This document shows positions 25,437-36,569 of a DNA stretch of 64,000 nucleotides, in pieces (the stretch's first letter is position 1; every line of letters starts with the position of its first letter). Below the pieces are notes generated by a model that had not been told where the DNA came from, did not search any database, and was given only the letters and a program-made list of their open reading frames with translations. The stretch lies in contig OZ020306.1 in the NCBI GenBank assembly GCA_963971305.1, positions 54,658,686-54,722,685 of the forward strand, written 5' to 3'. A program made the translations under genes and the position numbers. The DNA is from Arcuatula senhousia (Eukaryota > Mollusca > Bivalvia > Mytilida > Mytilidae).

Positions 25437-25800
25437 CCCACAAAAAGAAAATGCTTCAAAATATTTCTTATTATCTATGCAGTTACTTGTAGCTTTGTGT
25501 ATGTTGTCTTGATTGAAGTTGGAAATTGTAGCATAAACACTGAATGGGGATCTTTTGGGCAGAGCTGGCGATAGTGTGTTCATGGTGATACATTTAACAT
25601 GAATTGTATTTTGATACTTTTAAAATGGGCAAATACCACTAAATCACTCTGCATGAAGATAATATATATGTAAAGTTAAGCTTACCTTTTAGTTGTTTTC
25701 TTGAATTGCAGTTGAATATTGTATTTTGTAAATTGATTTATAGCTGATAAAATATTTATGTTATCTATAGTTGTTTCAAACAGTTAAAAAATGATTAATA

Positions 25801-26572
25801 TACTGTAAACGTACTTATTTTCGCAGGTACTTAATTTCGCGATTTCCGTGTTTGAAACAAATTCGCGGGTACTTAATTTCACGGTTTTTCTCATTGACCA
25901 TTCGCAGTTTTCGCGGATTAATGATTGAAAGTTAATATTAACCTAAAATAACGCTCCTTTCTTAAAAATTCGTGATTAAAAACAAATACTGACGACAACT
26001 GACTAATTGATTGAGGCTATGAATTTGTAAGTTCTTTAATATTTAATTTGATTTCTTTCAAATGTCGTATTTGTAAATATGTTTGTTGGTCAATTATAAA
26101 TTGAAGCGCATTATTGATTTACTAATTACTCAGAAGCCCAATTAACGATCAAAATTTATTGTTGTTACAATTATATAATCCGTCTGTCATTTAAAACTGT
26201 TATCGATTATCACACAATTGAATGGTTAAAGATCAGGTACAAAAAGGATGGTCAGCTTGGGTCATCCACTTCTAGCGTGTATTGGAAAGGTCAAAGGTTG
26301 TGTGACAATAAAAATGTCAATTTAAATCAAGGTTAGCTTGGGTCGATTGTAAAGATGTTTTGATATCAATCCCTTTGATGTTTGGAAGAACCGTTACTTT
26401 CAACATCGAGAGTACACTCTAGCCAATAAGTATTACATGAAAACAAAGGTTAATATTTTCTTCCAAAAATATGGTATTTATGGAATTTCACGGGTATTTA
26501 TTTTCGCGGAAATTAAGTGACCGTGAAATCCGTGAAAATAAATACCACGCGAAAATAAGTACGTTTACAGTA
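25801..26572. mobile_element. 772-bp MITE with TA target duplication
   Basis: The 24-bp terminal inverted repeats start TACTGTAAACGTACTTATTT and are flanked by TA on both sides (25799-25800, 26573-26574). TTCGCG boxes recur near both ends. This is Tc1/mariner-like by its duplication. It lies downstream of terminal exon 1. Confidence 0.72.
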
Positions 26573-26819
26573 TATAAATGTTAAAAATATTTTATATAGT
26601 AAAATTTAATAATTTTTTTCTTTGATATAATAATATTTATTACATTGATATATTAAAATTAATTGATTTGTTAATGCACAATAGTCCAAAATGGTTTTGC
26701 ATGGTTGGATTTTATTGATTATGTCAAAGATACATATAATTGTTAAGGTTAACAATTATATGTATATATTTTTGTTTTGTCTTCCATTACCGGATTTGAC
26801 ACACTGATTTGACTGTTGG

Positions 26820-27050
26820 TAACACAACAGGTGTGCTATAGCAAGCAGGAACTGCTTACTCTTCCAGAGCACCAGAGTTCACTCTCGTTTTGACTGGAGT
26901 TCGCGTTGTTGATTTATATTCAGTTATTTTTGTGTTTGATGATGTTTTACATGTTGTCTGTTTTTGACCTGTCCTTGTTGGTGTTTGCTGGTTTTGTCTC
27001 TGCCCTTTCTGACTTTTGACATTTTGATGCCCCATTGGTACCACTGCTTC
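26820..27050 (+). repeat. Dispersed repeat, inverse of 15355-15710
   Basis: GCAGGAACTGCTTACTCTTC through TTTGACATTTTGATGCCCCA matches the 15.4-15.7 kb repeat on the other strand. A weaker relative is at 49560-49690. Confidence 0.6.
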
Positions 27051-27538
27051 CTTAATGTCCCTATTTGGAAATTTGAATATTTGTTTAGGCAGCCTTATTT
27101 TCTGTGTTCTACCTTTCTATATCATGGTTTAAGTGAAAACACTGGTATATTGTACCCTATAGGAAACATACTTGAATTCAAGATATTTTGATGTAAAGTT
27201 TCTGTGAAGTTAAGAAGTTCTCAACTAAAACACCTCTCAGGCTCGGGTTGTAATTGCTCAGTTATCCTCTTAATTATTTAACTGATTCTTAAACTGTTTG
27301 AAGGCAGACCTAAGTGTATTAATGATAAATAGTTGAAGTCATAATTTCTTTTTGTGTTTAGAATGCAGACACAACATGGCACAATTAAAGGCATATAAAT
27401 TTTAACTTCTACCAATGGACTCATGAAATTTTTGCTCATACAGTTACTAATATACTCGTGCTTAAGTTTGTTGTATTATTTTGGTTGCTCATTATATGGT
27501 GTAAATATTAAAGCAGTTATCATTAATGTATCTTTCAG

Positions 27539-27723
27539 AAGATTTCATGTTTAGGAAGTTTCCAATTGGGTATAAAGTCTACAGACAATATAGTGAAAAC
27601 AACCTACAGAATGCTGTGGAGGCTGTTGTTACCGGACAGCTTTCCCAAACAAAGGCTGCTAAGGTCTATGGTGTTCCTCGTCGTACTATTGGCAGGAGAC
27701 TCGACAAAATCAACCATAGTTGA
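27539..27723 (+). CDS. Alternative terminal exon 2, psq domain
   Basis: The acceptor is ATCTTTCAG at 27538 and the split codon gives Glu. It adds 61 residues. The psq core spans about 17-58, starts YRQYSENNLQNAV and has the helix motif YGVPRRTIGRR. The four residues after VP match exon 1 (RRTI), so the two probably share a duplication history, although the segments before the domain are unrelated. The stop follows the domain by only a few residues. Confidence 0.83.
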
Positions 27724-28190
27724 TATGGAGAAAACTTGTTTGAGTCCAGCTTGAATGATAATAGAAACCTATGACTGCTTTATTATAAAACAGCAGCAGC
27801 AGTAAAAGCAGAAAACATTCTGAATGCAACAAATAGAGAAATATTATTTACAAATCATTATTGTGGAGACTTGCATTTAAAAAAAATCTGTGAATTTGCT
27901 TCTATACATATTGTAAAAGTGATAATATGAGTCAGCAGAATTTATAAAACAAAAATGATGCAAAAAGGAATGCATCCACCCTTAAAACTATCTTTTGCTT
28001 AATGTTTCTTACTTTTTCATCAACATTTATTCTTTTCAAGTTGTTTGTGTTGTTATTGTTATATTTATTGAAATGTTCTTTTTGCTTACATATAAATACA
28101 ATGTTATACCTATATTATGCCTGTCCATCCTAGGTTACCATAGAATCCAAAGGCTTGTGATTGTATTAACTTGTCTTGTTTGTCCTTTTT

Positions 28191-29212
28191 AGCTCACCTG
28201 GACCGAAGGTCCATGTGAGCTATTGCCATCACTTGGCGTCCGTCGTCGTCGTCCGTCGTCGTCGTCGTTAACTTTTCTTTAAAAATCTTCTCCTCCGAAA
28301 CCACTGAAGGGATTGCTTTGAAACTTTGCACACTTCATCTATGGGATGTCCTCTACCAAGATTGCACAAATGGTGACCGCCATCTAAACAACATGGCCGC
28401 CGTTACTAAAAATAGACCAGGGGGTCAGACTACTGTTTTTGGCTTGTAAATCAAAAAGTATAAGAGATAGATGAAATCTGATGCCACGCTACTGCTTCAG
28501 CATCAAAAGCTCTACAAAAGTTTTCATAGAGTCAAAGTTGTCAGATGACCCCTTATAGGAGTTATGGCCCCTTAAAGGTGAAAAATAGCATTTTTTCATG
28601 TTTTTGGCTTATAGAATGAAAACTATGACAGATAGAGAAAAGCTGTTGCTTGCTTAAATGTTCAGCTCATTTAGCCCTACAAAATTCTCCATAGGGTCGA
28701 AGTTGTCAGATGACCCCTTATAGGGGTTTCAGCCCCTTAAAGGCGAAAAATAGTGTTTTTGGCCTATAGAATGAAATCTATTGCAGATAGAGGAAAGCTG
28801 TTGCTTGCTTAAATGTTCAGCTTATATAGCTCTACAAAATTCCCCATAGGGTTGAAGTTGTCAGATGACCCCTTATAGGGGTTTCAGCCCCTTAAAGGCA
28901 AAAAATGGTGTTTTTGGCCTATAGAATGAAAACTATTGCAGATAGAGGAAAGCTGTTGCTTGCTTAAATGTTCAGCTTATATAGCTCCACAAAAGTCTCC
29001 ATAGGATCAAAGTTGTCAGATGACCCCTTATAGGGGTTTCAGCCCCTTAAAGGTGAAAAATAATGTTTTTGGCCTATAGAATGAAAACTATTGCAGATAG
29101 AGAAAAGCTGTTGCTTGCTTAAATGTTCAGCTCATTTAGCTCTACAAAAGTATTCATAGGGTTGACAATGAGACCAGGTGAGCGATTCAGGCTCCTGGGA
29201 GCCTCTTGTTCT
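28191..29212 (+). mobile_element. GTCCGT-family element with hairpin ends
   Basis: The left end, AGCTCACCTGGACC-GAA-GGTCC...GTGAGCT, folds on itself and is followed by GTCCGTCGTCGTCGTCC. The core has five units of about 146 bp (GTCAGATGACCCCTTATAGG). At the right, CCAGGTGAGC is complementary to the left end and precedes the AGGCTCCTGGGAGCCT hairpin. Confidence 0.68.
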
Positions 29213-29756
29213 TGTATGATCTGGTCTTTTTCTCATTTTATTGAGATATGGTTGTACGGTTTTTATGTGTGTTACATTTTTGCTTTGTTAGGGATTATTG
29301 ATAGGGTAAGGTTTGGCCAAAAAAATAAGTTTAACTCTGCCACATTTTATATGTGATTGTCATTAACCAGGAATCTTACATGCATCTTTTGTTGTTTTAA
29401 TGTTTTCTGTTCCTTGTTTAAGAAGGAAAATCTTTATTTGATTACTGGATTAGAATACAGTATGCATTTTATTTTGACCTTTGGCCAATCCTGAGACAGC
29501 AGCAAGCAGTGCCTACTAGCCTCATTGAAGGCCGCTTGCTGTTTTTTAATTGCTGCTTGTTCATGTGAGCTTATTCCAGATCTCATTATCTTCTATTTGT
29601 CTCGACTTATATTTTTTCACCTGTTCATTCAAGTTGAAAGTTGGGCCAAGCACTGTCACATTTGAGGCTGGGAATCACTGCTCACAGATATCTTGATATT
29701 TATGAAAATCTACCAGGATCACTCTTTTTGTCAGTTAACTTTTTTTCTGTTTTCAG

Positions 29757-29947
29757 TGTATTGGATAAAAGGGCGCAGAAATAAATACAGAGAATACAGT
29801 GAAGAAGCCATGAAGATGGCCATTCAGGCAGTTATAGTAGACAAAATGTCTCATGCTTGTGCTGCAAAAACATTTGGTGTTCCTGCTAGTACTATTAGAG
29901 ATCGACTGGCAAAAATCAACAAGCACACTGACAAATTGAAAAGTTGA
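29757..29947 (+). CDS. Alternative terminal exon 3, psq domain
   Basis: The acceptor is CTGTTTTCAG at 29756 and the split codon gives Val. It adds 63 residues. A basic lead (KGRRNKYR) is followed by the psq core at about 13-54, with helix motif FGVPASTIRDR. Ala-Ser after the VP sets it apart from the Arg-Arg type of exons 1-2. The C-terminus is Lys-rich. A polyadenylation-like AATAAA lies at 30305-30310, at the edge of the decayed psq copy just downstream. Confidence 0.83.
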
Positions 29948-30309
29948 TGTTTGTTACAAGTGTAAATTATAGTTCATAGCGAACAGTTTGACACAAACAA
30001 TGCTGGCAGTCTTGCACATACTTCACTATCATTTTATTTGTGGGCACTACATGTATTTAGATAGATCAGAAAGATTATATTGCTTTATTTTCATCTCAAT
30101 TTGTTAACCTGTAATGATTGGGCATTTATCCAAATAGATAAAGAGGTATAAGGAATTACCACTGACCTGATCTGACCTTTTGACCCTAACACAAAATCTA
30201 ATATTGTCATCTTTTCTTGATGTTACATGCATCTAAATTCTTGGTCATAGCTACATGTATGCTACATGTATAAGTCCACTGTTATTTAACATAGGAAAAT
30301 GATAAATAA

Positions 30310-30459
30310 AAAATGCATTGTAATGCTGATGTGACACAGACTTTGGTTGGTGTCATTGTTGGAAATAATGTGATTGCTTTACAAGTGTCAAACCTTTATG
30401 GACTGTCCAACGGAACAATTTATGCCTGGATCAGAAAACAAGACTTGTATCAATTGTGA
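30310..30459 (+). pseudogene. Decayed psq terminal exon
   Basis: One frame from 30310 reads 49 codons to a TGA. It keeps the psq spacing: a weak first helix (TQTLVGVIVG), then IALQVSNLYG, then LSNGTIYAWIRK in place of GVPxxTIxxR. A TAA sits immediately upstream in frame. No AG gives the array's phase without meeting a stop first, so the exon cannot be entered normally. The Tyr-Gly and Gly-Thr-Ile-Tyr positions make chance unlikely. It could instead be a very divergent exon using an unusual acceptor. Confidence 0.6.
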
Positions 30460-31620
30460 CAAAACTCAAATGTAGCTAAGCCCCTGAAAAGATAATTATT
30501 GCACAGGAAACAACTTAAGAATTTGAAGAATCTTATTTTGTTCATACTAAATTGTTATTAAAAAATTTGCTTATTTACTTTGTTTAATTTTTATATGAAC
30601 AAAGGTATACAACACTTGATGGATTTGAAAATATCTCATTATGTTTGAACAAGTAGTTGACAATATCCACGTAAATAAAAAGTGAATAATATATTTGTTA
30701 TAGAAAAATACATATATAGAGCAAAGACATTTGTTCATTAAAATAATTGTATATTGCATAGGCCTGTGTTGTAGATAGATTGGCAACTTTTTATTGTCCA
30801 GTATAACTGCATTAAACAGATAAAAGATGTTTGGGGTAAAATTTCATTTAGTTTGAAAGAGAAATAAACATTTTGTGACAATTTAAAGTATTTTGGTTAT
30901 GCTGTGTATCAATATTTCAAGGAGTAACCTCACATCAGCAACATTTGAATCAAAACATTGGAAGGTAAAAAACCAAAAGTATTGAATGGAAAGTACTCAA
31001 AGGCAAAAGGTTCAAAACCTTTATGAAAATTTTGTAAAAAAATGTATAATTATATAAAATGGGGTAGTTATGGGCTCTTTTGATACTCCTCTCAAGTGTC
31101 AAATGTTTAAAAAATTTTTTTTACTCAGATAAAAACTCAGTATATTTTAGAATGGACTTAAATAAACATCATGTAAAAATCTTGTTGTTTTTAAGATACA
31201 ACAGTTAAGTTGAACATTTCAAATTAATTATTTTATATATTTCTAAAGTGAGAATGTGAGATTTTAACCACTTTGCAAATCCATTCTAATATACAGGTCT
31301 ATGTATGTTATAACATACTGAACAAAAGTTGGAGGAATTTTTGAATGATAAATTGATGTTGCGCAATAGGCAACTATTCCCTTCATTTAAGCATGATTGT
31401 TATAAATACAGCATTAGAGTTATTGAAATTAGTTTGAAGGATGCATAAAAGCACATATGACTTTGATCTTGATTTTATGCAGAAGATTTCTTTTGTGGAT
31501 TTATAGAAACTAGAAATATTATTGCAAGGTTGTATGAATGAAAAGGATTTTGATAGTGTTATTTATACTGTTCAGTAATTATTTGTTTTCTGGATTGGTA
31601 CAGCTTATTTATCCTTTCAG
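30460..31620 (+). other. Spacer between terminal exons 3 and 4
   Basis: A stretch near 30880-31020 weakly resembles 46600-46720 (AAGTAACC, ATCAAAAC, GAAGGTAAAAAACC), possibly an old duplication reaching beyond the exons. No gene was seen. Confidence 0.4.
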
Positions 31621-31841
31621 GTTTGCATGATATTCTTACAAAGTTGGAGACCTTTTTTCCTCTGAAGAATCGAAGAATTAAACAGTACAGTGACAAAGAT
31701 CTTGAAAATGCTGTTAAAGACGTTTTGTTTGGACTTAAAAACATTACTGATGCTTCACAAGTGTATTGCATACCTCGTCAAACACTTAATAGGATACTCC
31801 TGCGAATTAAAAAATCTAATCCACACTTAGGTCATATTTGA
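31621..31841 (+). CDS. Alternative terminal exon 4, divergent psq domain
   Basis: The acceptor is TATCCTTTCAG at 31620 and the split codon gives Gly. It adds 73 residues, with the psq core at about 22-64. It is unusual: the near-invariant Gly before Val-Pro is Cys and Val is Ile (YCIPRQTLNRI), and the second-helix segment reads NITDAS. The reading frame, spacing and acceptor are intact, so it is probably still used, but DNA recognition may be altered. AATAAA lies at 31905-31910, 64 bases past the stop. Confidence 0.78.
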
Positions 31842-32602
31842 CACTTAAAAGTATCCTAAGTATTCCTTATGTGTCTGGAACTTATTGTTGTGCTGATAGC
31901 CTGAAATAAAAGAGAATAATAATAAGATTTTCAGGACTTTATTATTTAAAAAAAATGATATTTTTATGTCCCATCTAAGAATGAGTCTGTTGGTCTGGAC
32001 ATAGTCTTATTCTCTACTTATTTATCATGTTTATGGACTGTCCTTATACCAGTTGGGGTTAAAAGTAATTACAGACCAATCATTTGACAAAAATAAAAAC
32101 ATTGAAATAATAAAATATGTCTTCAAGGAGAATTTGATAGATTGTTTAAAATCAGTAACATAGGGCTCTGGCACTAGAAGGAAAAGATTTCATTAGTCTG
32201 AGAATATTTTCATCTCCCATGTATAGCACAATTAGTTGAGAATATTCTCAGACCTGAGTTTTTTGTAAAGTTTTGTGGTGTTGGGTCAGCCTTATTTTAA
32301 AATGAGCAGGATATTGGAGAAAATATGTATATTTTGAGAACTTCTTTAGAAATGTTGAAAAGATTTACCCAAGTTATAGTCTTTTTTCCCCAATTAAATG
32401 GTTCAATACCTTTGATTTTCACAAAACGAAATTAAATTCAAACTGTATCTAGTTGACTCAATCTGTTATACTTTGGGTTTGGGGTTTATGAGGCGACGGC
32501 GGGCTTGCATGATTTTCTTATTTGACCTCGATTGTGATTAAAAATAATGATAAAACATTTTTGATAGAATATTTCTGAAGACTTTCTATGCATATGTTTC
32601 AG

Positions 32603-32799
32603 ATATGGTTTTGGCATCAAACAGATATGTAAAAAGACGGAAATTTTACTCTGAAAGTCAAATGCAAATGGCCATGTCAGCAGTTTTGTCTGGCAAGATG
32701 AATCCAACCAAAGTTGCTCGGTTGTCTGGCATCCCACGGCAAACTGTTGTCGATAGGATAAATAGAATCCGTGAAAAGAATGTGAAAAAAGACAAATGA
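32603..32799 (+). CDS. Alternative terminal exon 5, psq domain
   Basis: The acceptor is ATGTTTCAG at 32602 and the split codon gives Asp. It adds 65 residues. A basic VKRRKFYSE leads into the psq core at about 14-57, whose helix motif is SGIPRQTVVDR. It shares the Pro-Arg-Gln-Thr signature with exon 4, 0.8 kb upstream, so the two look like sister copies. It is the last exon before the 8.5 kb gap filled by nested transposons. Confidence 0.82.
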
Positions 32800-32956
32800 A
32801 ACGTAACATTATTAAAAATAATCGAGAAAGTAGTCTGTTAATTCATAAAGTAAGAAGAATGACATCAATTGTCAGCATTGTGAAAAGGATCTGTAGTAGT
32901 CTTGTTAACTATGATAACATAATTGATATAACTCAGTCTGTTAAAATTCAGTTTTT

Positions 32957-33427
32957 AGCTCACCTGGACCTAAGGTCTATGTGAGTTATTGCCATCACTT
33001 GGTGTCAGTCGTTGTCCATGTCCCTCCCAAGTTTGAAGGTTCAGTTGGGTCGATATAAAAATCAACTTGAAAATTTCTGTCAAGCTTTTCTCAGAAACCG
33101 TTCAAGGGAATGATTTGAAACTTGGAAGGATGGTTCAGTATGACAAACTGAACGTCCCAAAGGACTTTCAGGTCTGTAGGACATCTACTTCCTGTTTGGG
33201 ACTATGCCGATATGAAAATCTATAAAAAATCAACTTGTAAATTTCCGTCAAGCTTTTCTCAGAAACAGTACCACGGGGAATGATTTGAAACATGGGAGGA
33301 TGGTTCAGTATGGCAAACTGTATGCCCTAAGCGACTCTCAAGTATGTCAGACATCTACTTCCTGTTTGGGAACTAGGCCGATATGAAAATCTATGAAAAT
33401 CAGCTTGAAAATTTCCGTCAAGCTTTT
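32957..33427 (+). mobile_element. Outer GTCCGT-family repeat, left part
   Basis: It begins AGCTCACCTGGACC, like the element at 28191, then continues with about 170-bp units (TTTCTGTCAAGC..., ATCTACTTCCTGTTTGGG) shared with 57580-58290. It is broken at 33427 by a second element and resumes at 34846. Confidence 0.6.
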
Positions 33428-34845
33428 TAGCTCACCTGTGAGCTATTGTCATCACTTGGCGTCCGTCGTCCGTCCGTCGTCCATAAACTTTTTAAAACGT
33501 TAACTCATCTGACACCATAAGTCCAATTGCAACCAAACTTGGTATGATTGTTCATTAGCATTCAGTGCCTAGAACTGATGTGGGGATTTTTGATTGGTGG
33601 TAAAACATGGCCACCATGGCTAAAAATAGAACATAGGGGTAAAATGCAGTTTTTTGCAAATAACTCAAAAACGGCTACAGATATCAAAATTCTGGTGTGG
33701 ATAAAAGTGATCAGCACCTCAAGATCTACCTACCCTGAAATTTTGAAGAAAATCCAACAACCCATGTAGGAGTTATTGCCCTTTTTGTGGATTTTTTTGC
33801 AAATTTTGCACCTGTTTAGCTCAATATCTTGAAAACTGTACTAGATATTTGAGAAATTTAAATTGCATGTTAACCACATCAAGATCTACAAAATATGTAA
33901 AGGGGTCAACGTTGTAGGACCTTTCCTTTTAGGAGTTATTGCCCTTAGAACGTCAAAATTGAGCATTTTAACAGCATTTCCTCATTACATTGAAAAAGTT
34001 AACTCCTCTGACACTTTAAGTCCAATTGGAACCAAACTTAGTATAGTTGTTTATTAGCATTAGGTGTATAGAACTGATGTGGGGATTTTTGATTGGTGGT
34101 AAAACATGGCCTCTGTAGCTAAAAATAGAACATAGGGGTAAATGGCAGTTTTTTGCAAATAACTCAAAAACGGTGACAGATTTTAAAATTTTGATTGGGA
34201 ACAAAAGTGATCAGCACCTCAAGATATAGCAGCTCTGAAATTTTTAAGAAAATCCAACAACCCATGTAGGAGTTATTGCCCTTTTTGTGGATTTTTTGCA
34301 GATTTTGCACCTGTTTAGCTCAATATCTTGAAAACTATACAAGATATTTGAAAAATTTAAATTGCATATTGTTAATCGCATCAAGCTCTACAAAAAATGA
34401 AATAGAGTCAATGTTGTAGGACCTTTCTTTTGAGGAGTTATTGCCCTTAGAACGTCCAAATTGATCATTTAAAAAGCATTTCCTCGTTAACTCCTCTGAC
34501 ACTTTAAGTCCAATTGGAACCAAACTTGGTATTGTTGTTTATTAGCATTAGGTGTATAGAACTGATGTGGGCATTTTTGATTGGTTGTAAAACATGGCCA
34601 CTGTGGCTAAAAATAGAACATTAGGTTAGACTGCATTTTTTTGCTAATAAACTCAAAAAGGGTGACAGATTTTTAGATTTTGATAGAGAACAAAAGTGAT
34701 CAGCACCTTAAGATCCACCATATTGTTAGATGACCCCCTTATTAATCTTATGACCCTTTCAACGTCAAATAGATTTTGCCTAATAACCTTTACTTCAGGC
34801 ACATATGTCAGGTGAGCGATTCAGGCTCCTGGGAGCCTCTTGTTT
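33428..34845 (+). mobile_element. Inner GTCCGT-family element nested in the outer one
   Basis: The left end is AGCTCACCTG followed by GTCCGTCGTCC. The right end contains CAGGTGAGC and then the perfect hairpin AGGCTCC-TG-GGAGCCT, both seen again at 29182-29212. Inside are three tandem units of about 480 bp beginning near 33500, 34000 and 34490 (GACACYWTAAGTCCAATTG in each). No coding potential was found. Confidence 0.6.
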
Positions 34846-35082
34846 CAGAAACCATACCTGGGAATGACATGATGAAACTTATTAGGATGGTTCAGTATAG
34901 CAAATTGTACGTCCGAAGCCACTTTCAGGTCTAACAGACATTCACTTCCTGTTTGGGATTAGGTTGATATGAACATCTATGAAAATCAACTTGAAAATTT
35001 CTGTCAAAGTTTTTTCAAAAACCATACGTGGTTTGAAACTTGGTAGGATGATTCAGTATTGCAAGATGTACGTCCTTATTAA
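34846..35082 (+). mobile_element. Outer GTCCGT-family repeat, middle part
   Basis: The TTTCTCAGAAACC... unit of the outer repeat continues here up to TAA, where the 4950-bp transposon is inserted. The remainder is found at 40033-40200. Confidence 0.6.
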
Positions 35083-35776
35083 GGTAGTACTCCGCAATTA
35101 ATTTAAAGACTTTCCATTGTCCTGGCTGGACAAGCAGGACCCCAGATACAATCAACAATCATTTCACTAGTTTCTATGCTACATTTATCAATGATGGCTT
35201 GTTAGAATCATAAAATTGTAGAGTTTTTAATTTCTTGACAAAATCTTAAAATAATAATTCTATTAATTCTGGTATCCATAGTAACAAAAAGGTGAATTTA
35301 TAAGGAAAAGTGTGAAAAAAGACAAATTTGTTGTTTTTTTTATTGCATCGTAACTAAGAGGGGTTTCGTTCAGGTGAAAGGAGACTTGAATGAATCAGAT
35401 GACAAGGAATTAACCTTTCTTTTCATACCAAATAAACTATACGAACTTCGGCTCTTTTTTTCGCAATTTACCTTCAAAGTTGAAAATCTGATTTTTTTCA
35501 CTTGCAATCAAACAGGAAATGGTGAAATAATTGAAAAGTCAATGATGGACTGGATATGGATTCTAGAAGACAAATTGCAGTGAAAGTTTCGTATAAATGA
35601 TGCAAAACGCTCTATTCTATTATATCTTTCTAATTTACTAACATTTAGAACCTAATTATCTATTATCTTGTATGAATCAAGCTTGAAACTTCAATAATTT
35701 TCTTTAATTAAAAAGTTCACAGGGGCCAACTACCAAACTACACAAAGCTGAAAAAAGCTAATTGCGGAGTACTACC
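35083..35776 (+). repeat. Left 694-bp terminal direct repeat of the transposon
   Basis: It starts GGTAGTACTCCGCAATTA and ends with the exact inverse, so this repeat alone looks like a MITE. It matches 39339-40032 in length and, as far as read, in sequence. It holds a 69-codon open frame (35374-35583) with no recognisable motif, probably not a gene. Confidence 0.85.
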
Positions 35777-36498
35777 ATAATGCAAACATTAAAAAAATCA
35801 TATGTATAAATGATATATTTTTTTAAAGATGACGATATAACGAATTGAAAGAGACCAAAACCAATACTATCAGACAAATGGTATTTTAATGCCAACCGGT
35901 CTAAAATGTTATGCTACTTTTTACATTTTCATAAAAATTCCAATAAAAAAGTGTTTTTTTTCTGTTGATAGACATCAATAAACAAATAATCCATAAATGA
36001 TCTTAATGTCAATTTGAGGCTTACATAAAGTGTTAATAGTATGAAGAAAACCTAAATTTAATTTTTACCCCCCCCCAAATAAGGTGTAAACCCTTGTAAC
36101 TATTGACAACGGCACAAAATACTTCAGTTAAGTTGAAATTTTTCATGATTTCTTCAAGAAAACTAGAGTTCTTTCAAAAAATAACACAGATATGTGATTA
36201 AATTAATTTCAAAATGTGTTATTCTACTAAAGGTGAGTAAGCAAAATGTTTTTTCTACCTCAAAAACCCTATATTGATGCTTAACTTTGCCATTTAAAAA
36301 AGTACTTAAGTGTAGAAAGGCAGATAACTTGTATAACCAAAAATAGTAAAATTCAGATTCATAATCAATCAAATAATTTGATCATTTTATTTAACATAAA
36401 CAATGAAATATATTCATTTTTCATTAATTTCACAATTAAAGCTATCATTTATTCAGTATAAAGTAGTTTTTATACTACCACATAAATTCTATTAAGTG
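35777..36498. other. Transposon interior, 5' non-coding part
   Basis: AT-rich DNA between the left terminal repeat and the CRE-like sites, with a C8 run near 36069. It probably contains promoter and transposase-binding sequence. Confidence 0.4.
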
Positions 36499-36547
36499 TG
36501 ACGTCATAATCACAATAGTGACGTCATCAGCTTCCATAACAACGTCA
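36499..36547 (+). promoter_or_regulatory. CRE-like sites upstream of the transposase
   Basis: Two full TGACGTCA octamers (36499-36506, 36519-36526) and a third half-site (ACGTCA at 36542-36547) sit 23-71 bases before the transposase ATG. TGACGTCA is the CREB/ATF palindrome. The 20-base spacing between the two octamers is about two helical turns. Function is inferred. Confidence 0.5.
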
Positions 36548-36569
36548 TACTGAATTTGGACAGTTCAAC

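Noticed and set aside
27995..28192. Hydrophobic 65-codon frame, possible membrane peptide
   Set aside because: T-rich intron sequence gives Phe/Val/Ile-rich translations by composition.
35374..35583. 69-residue protein encoded twice, once in each terminal repeat
   Set aside because: Identity comes from the identical terminal repeats. There is no motif and no evidence of a promoter for it.
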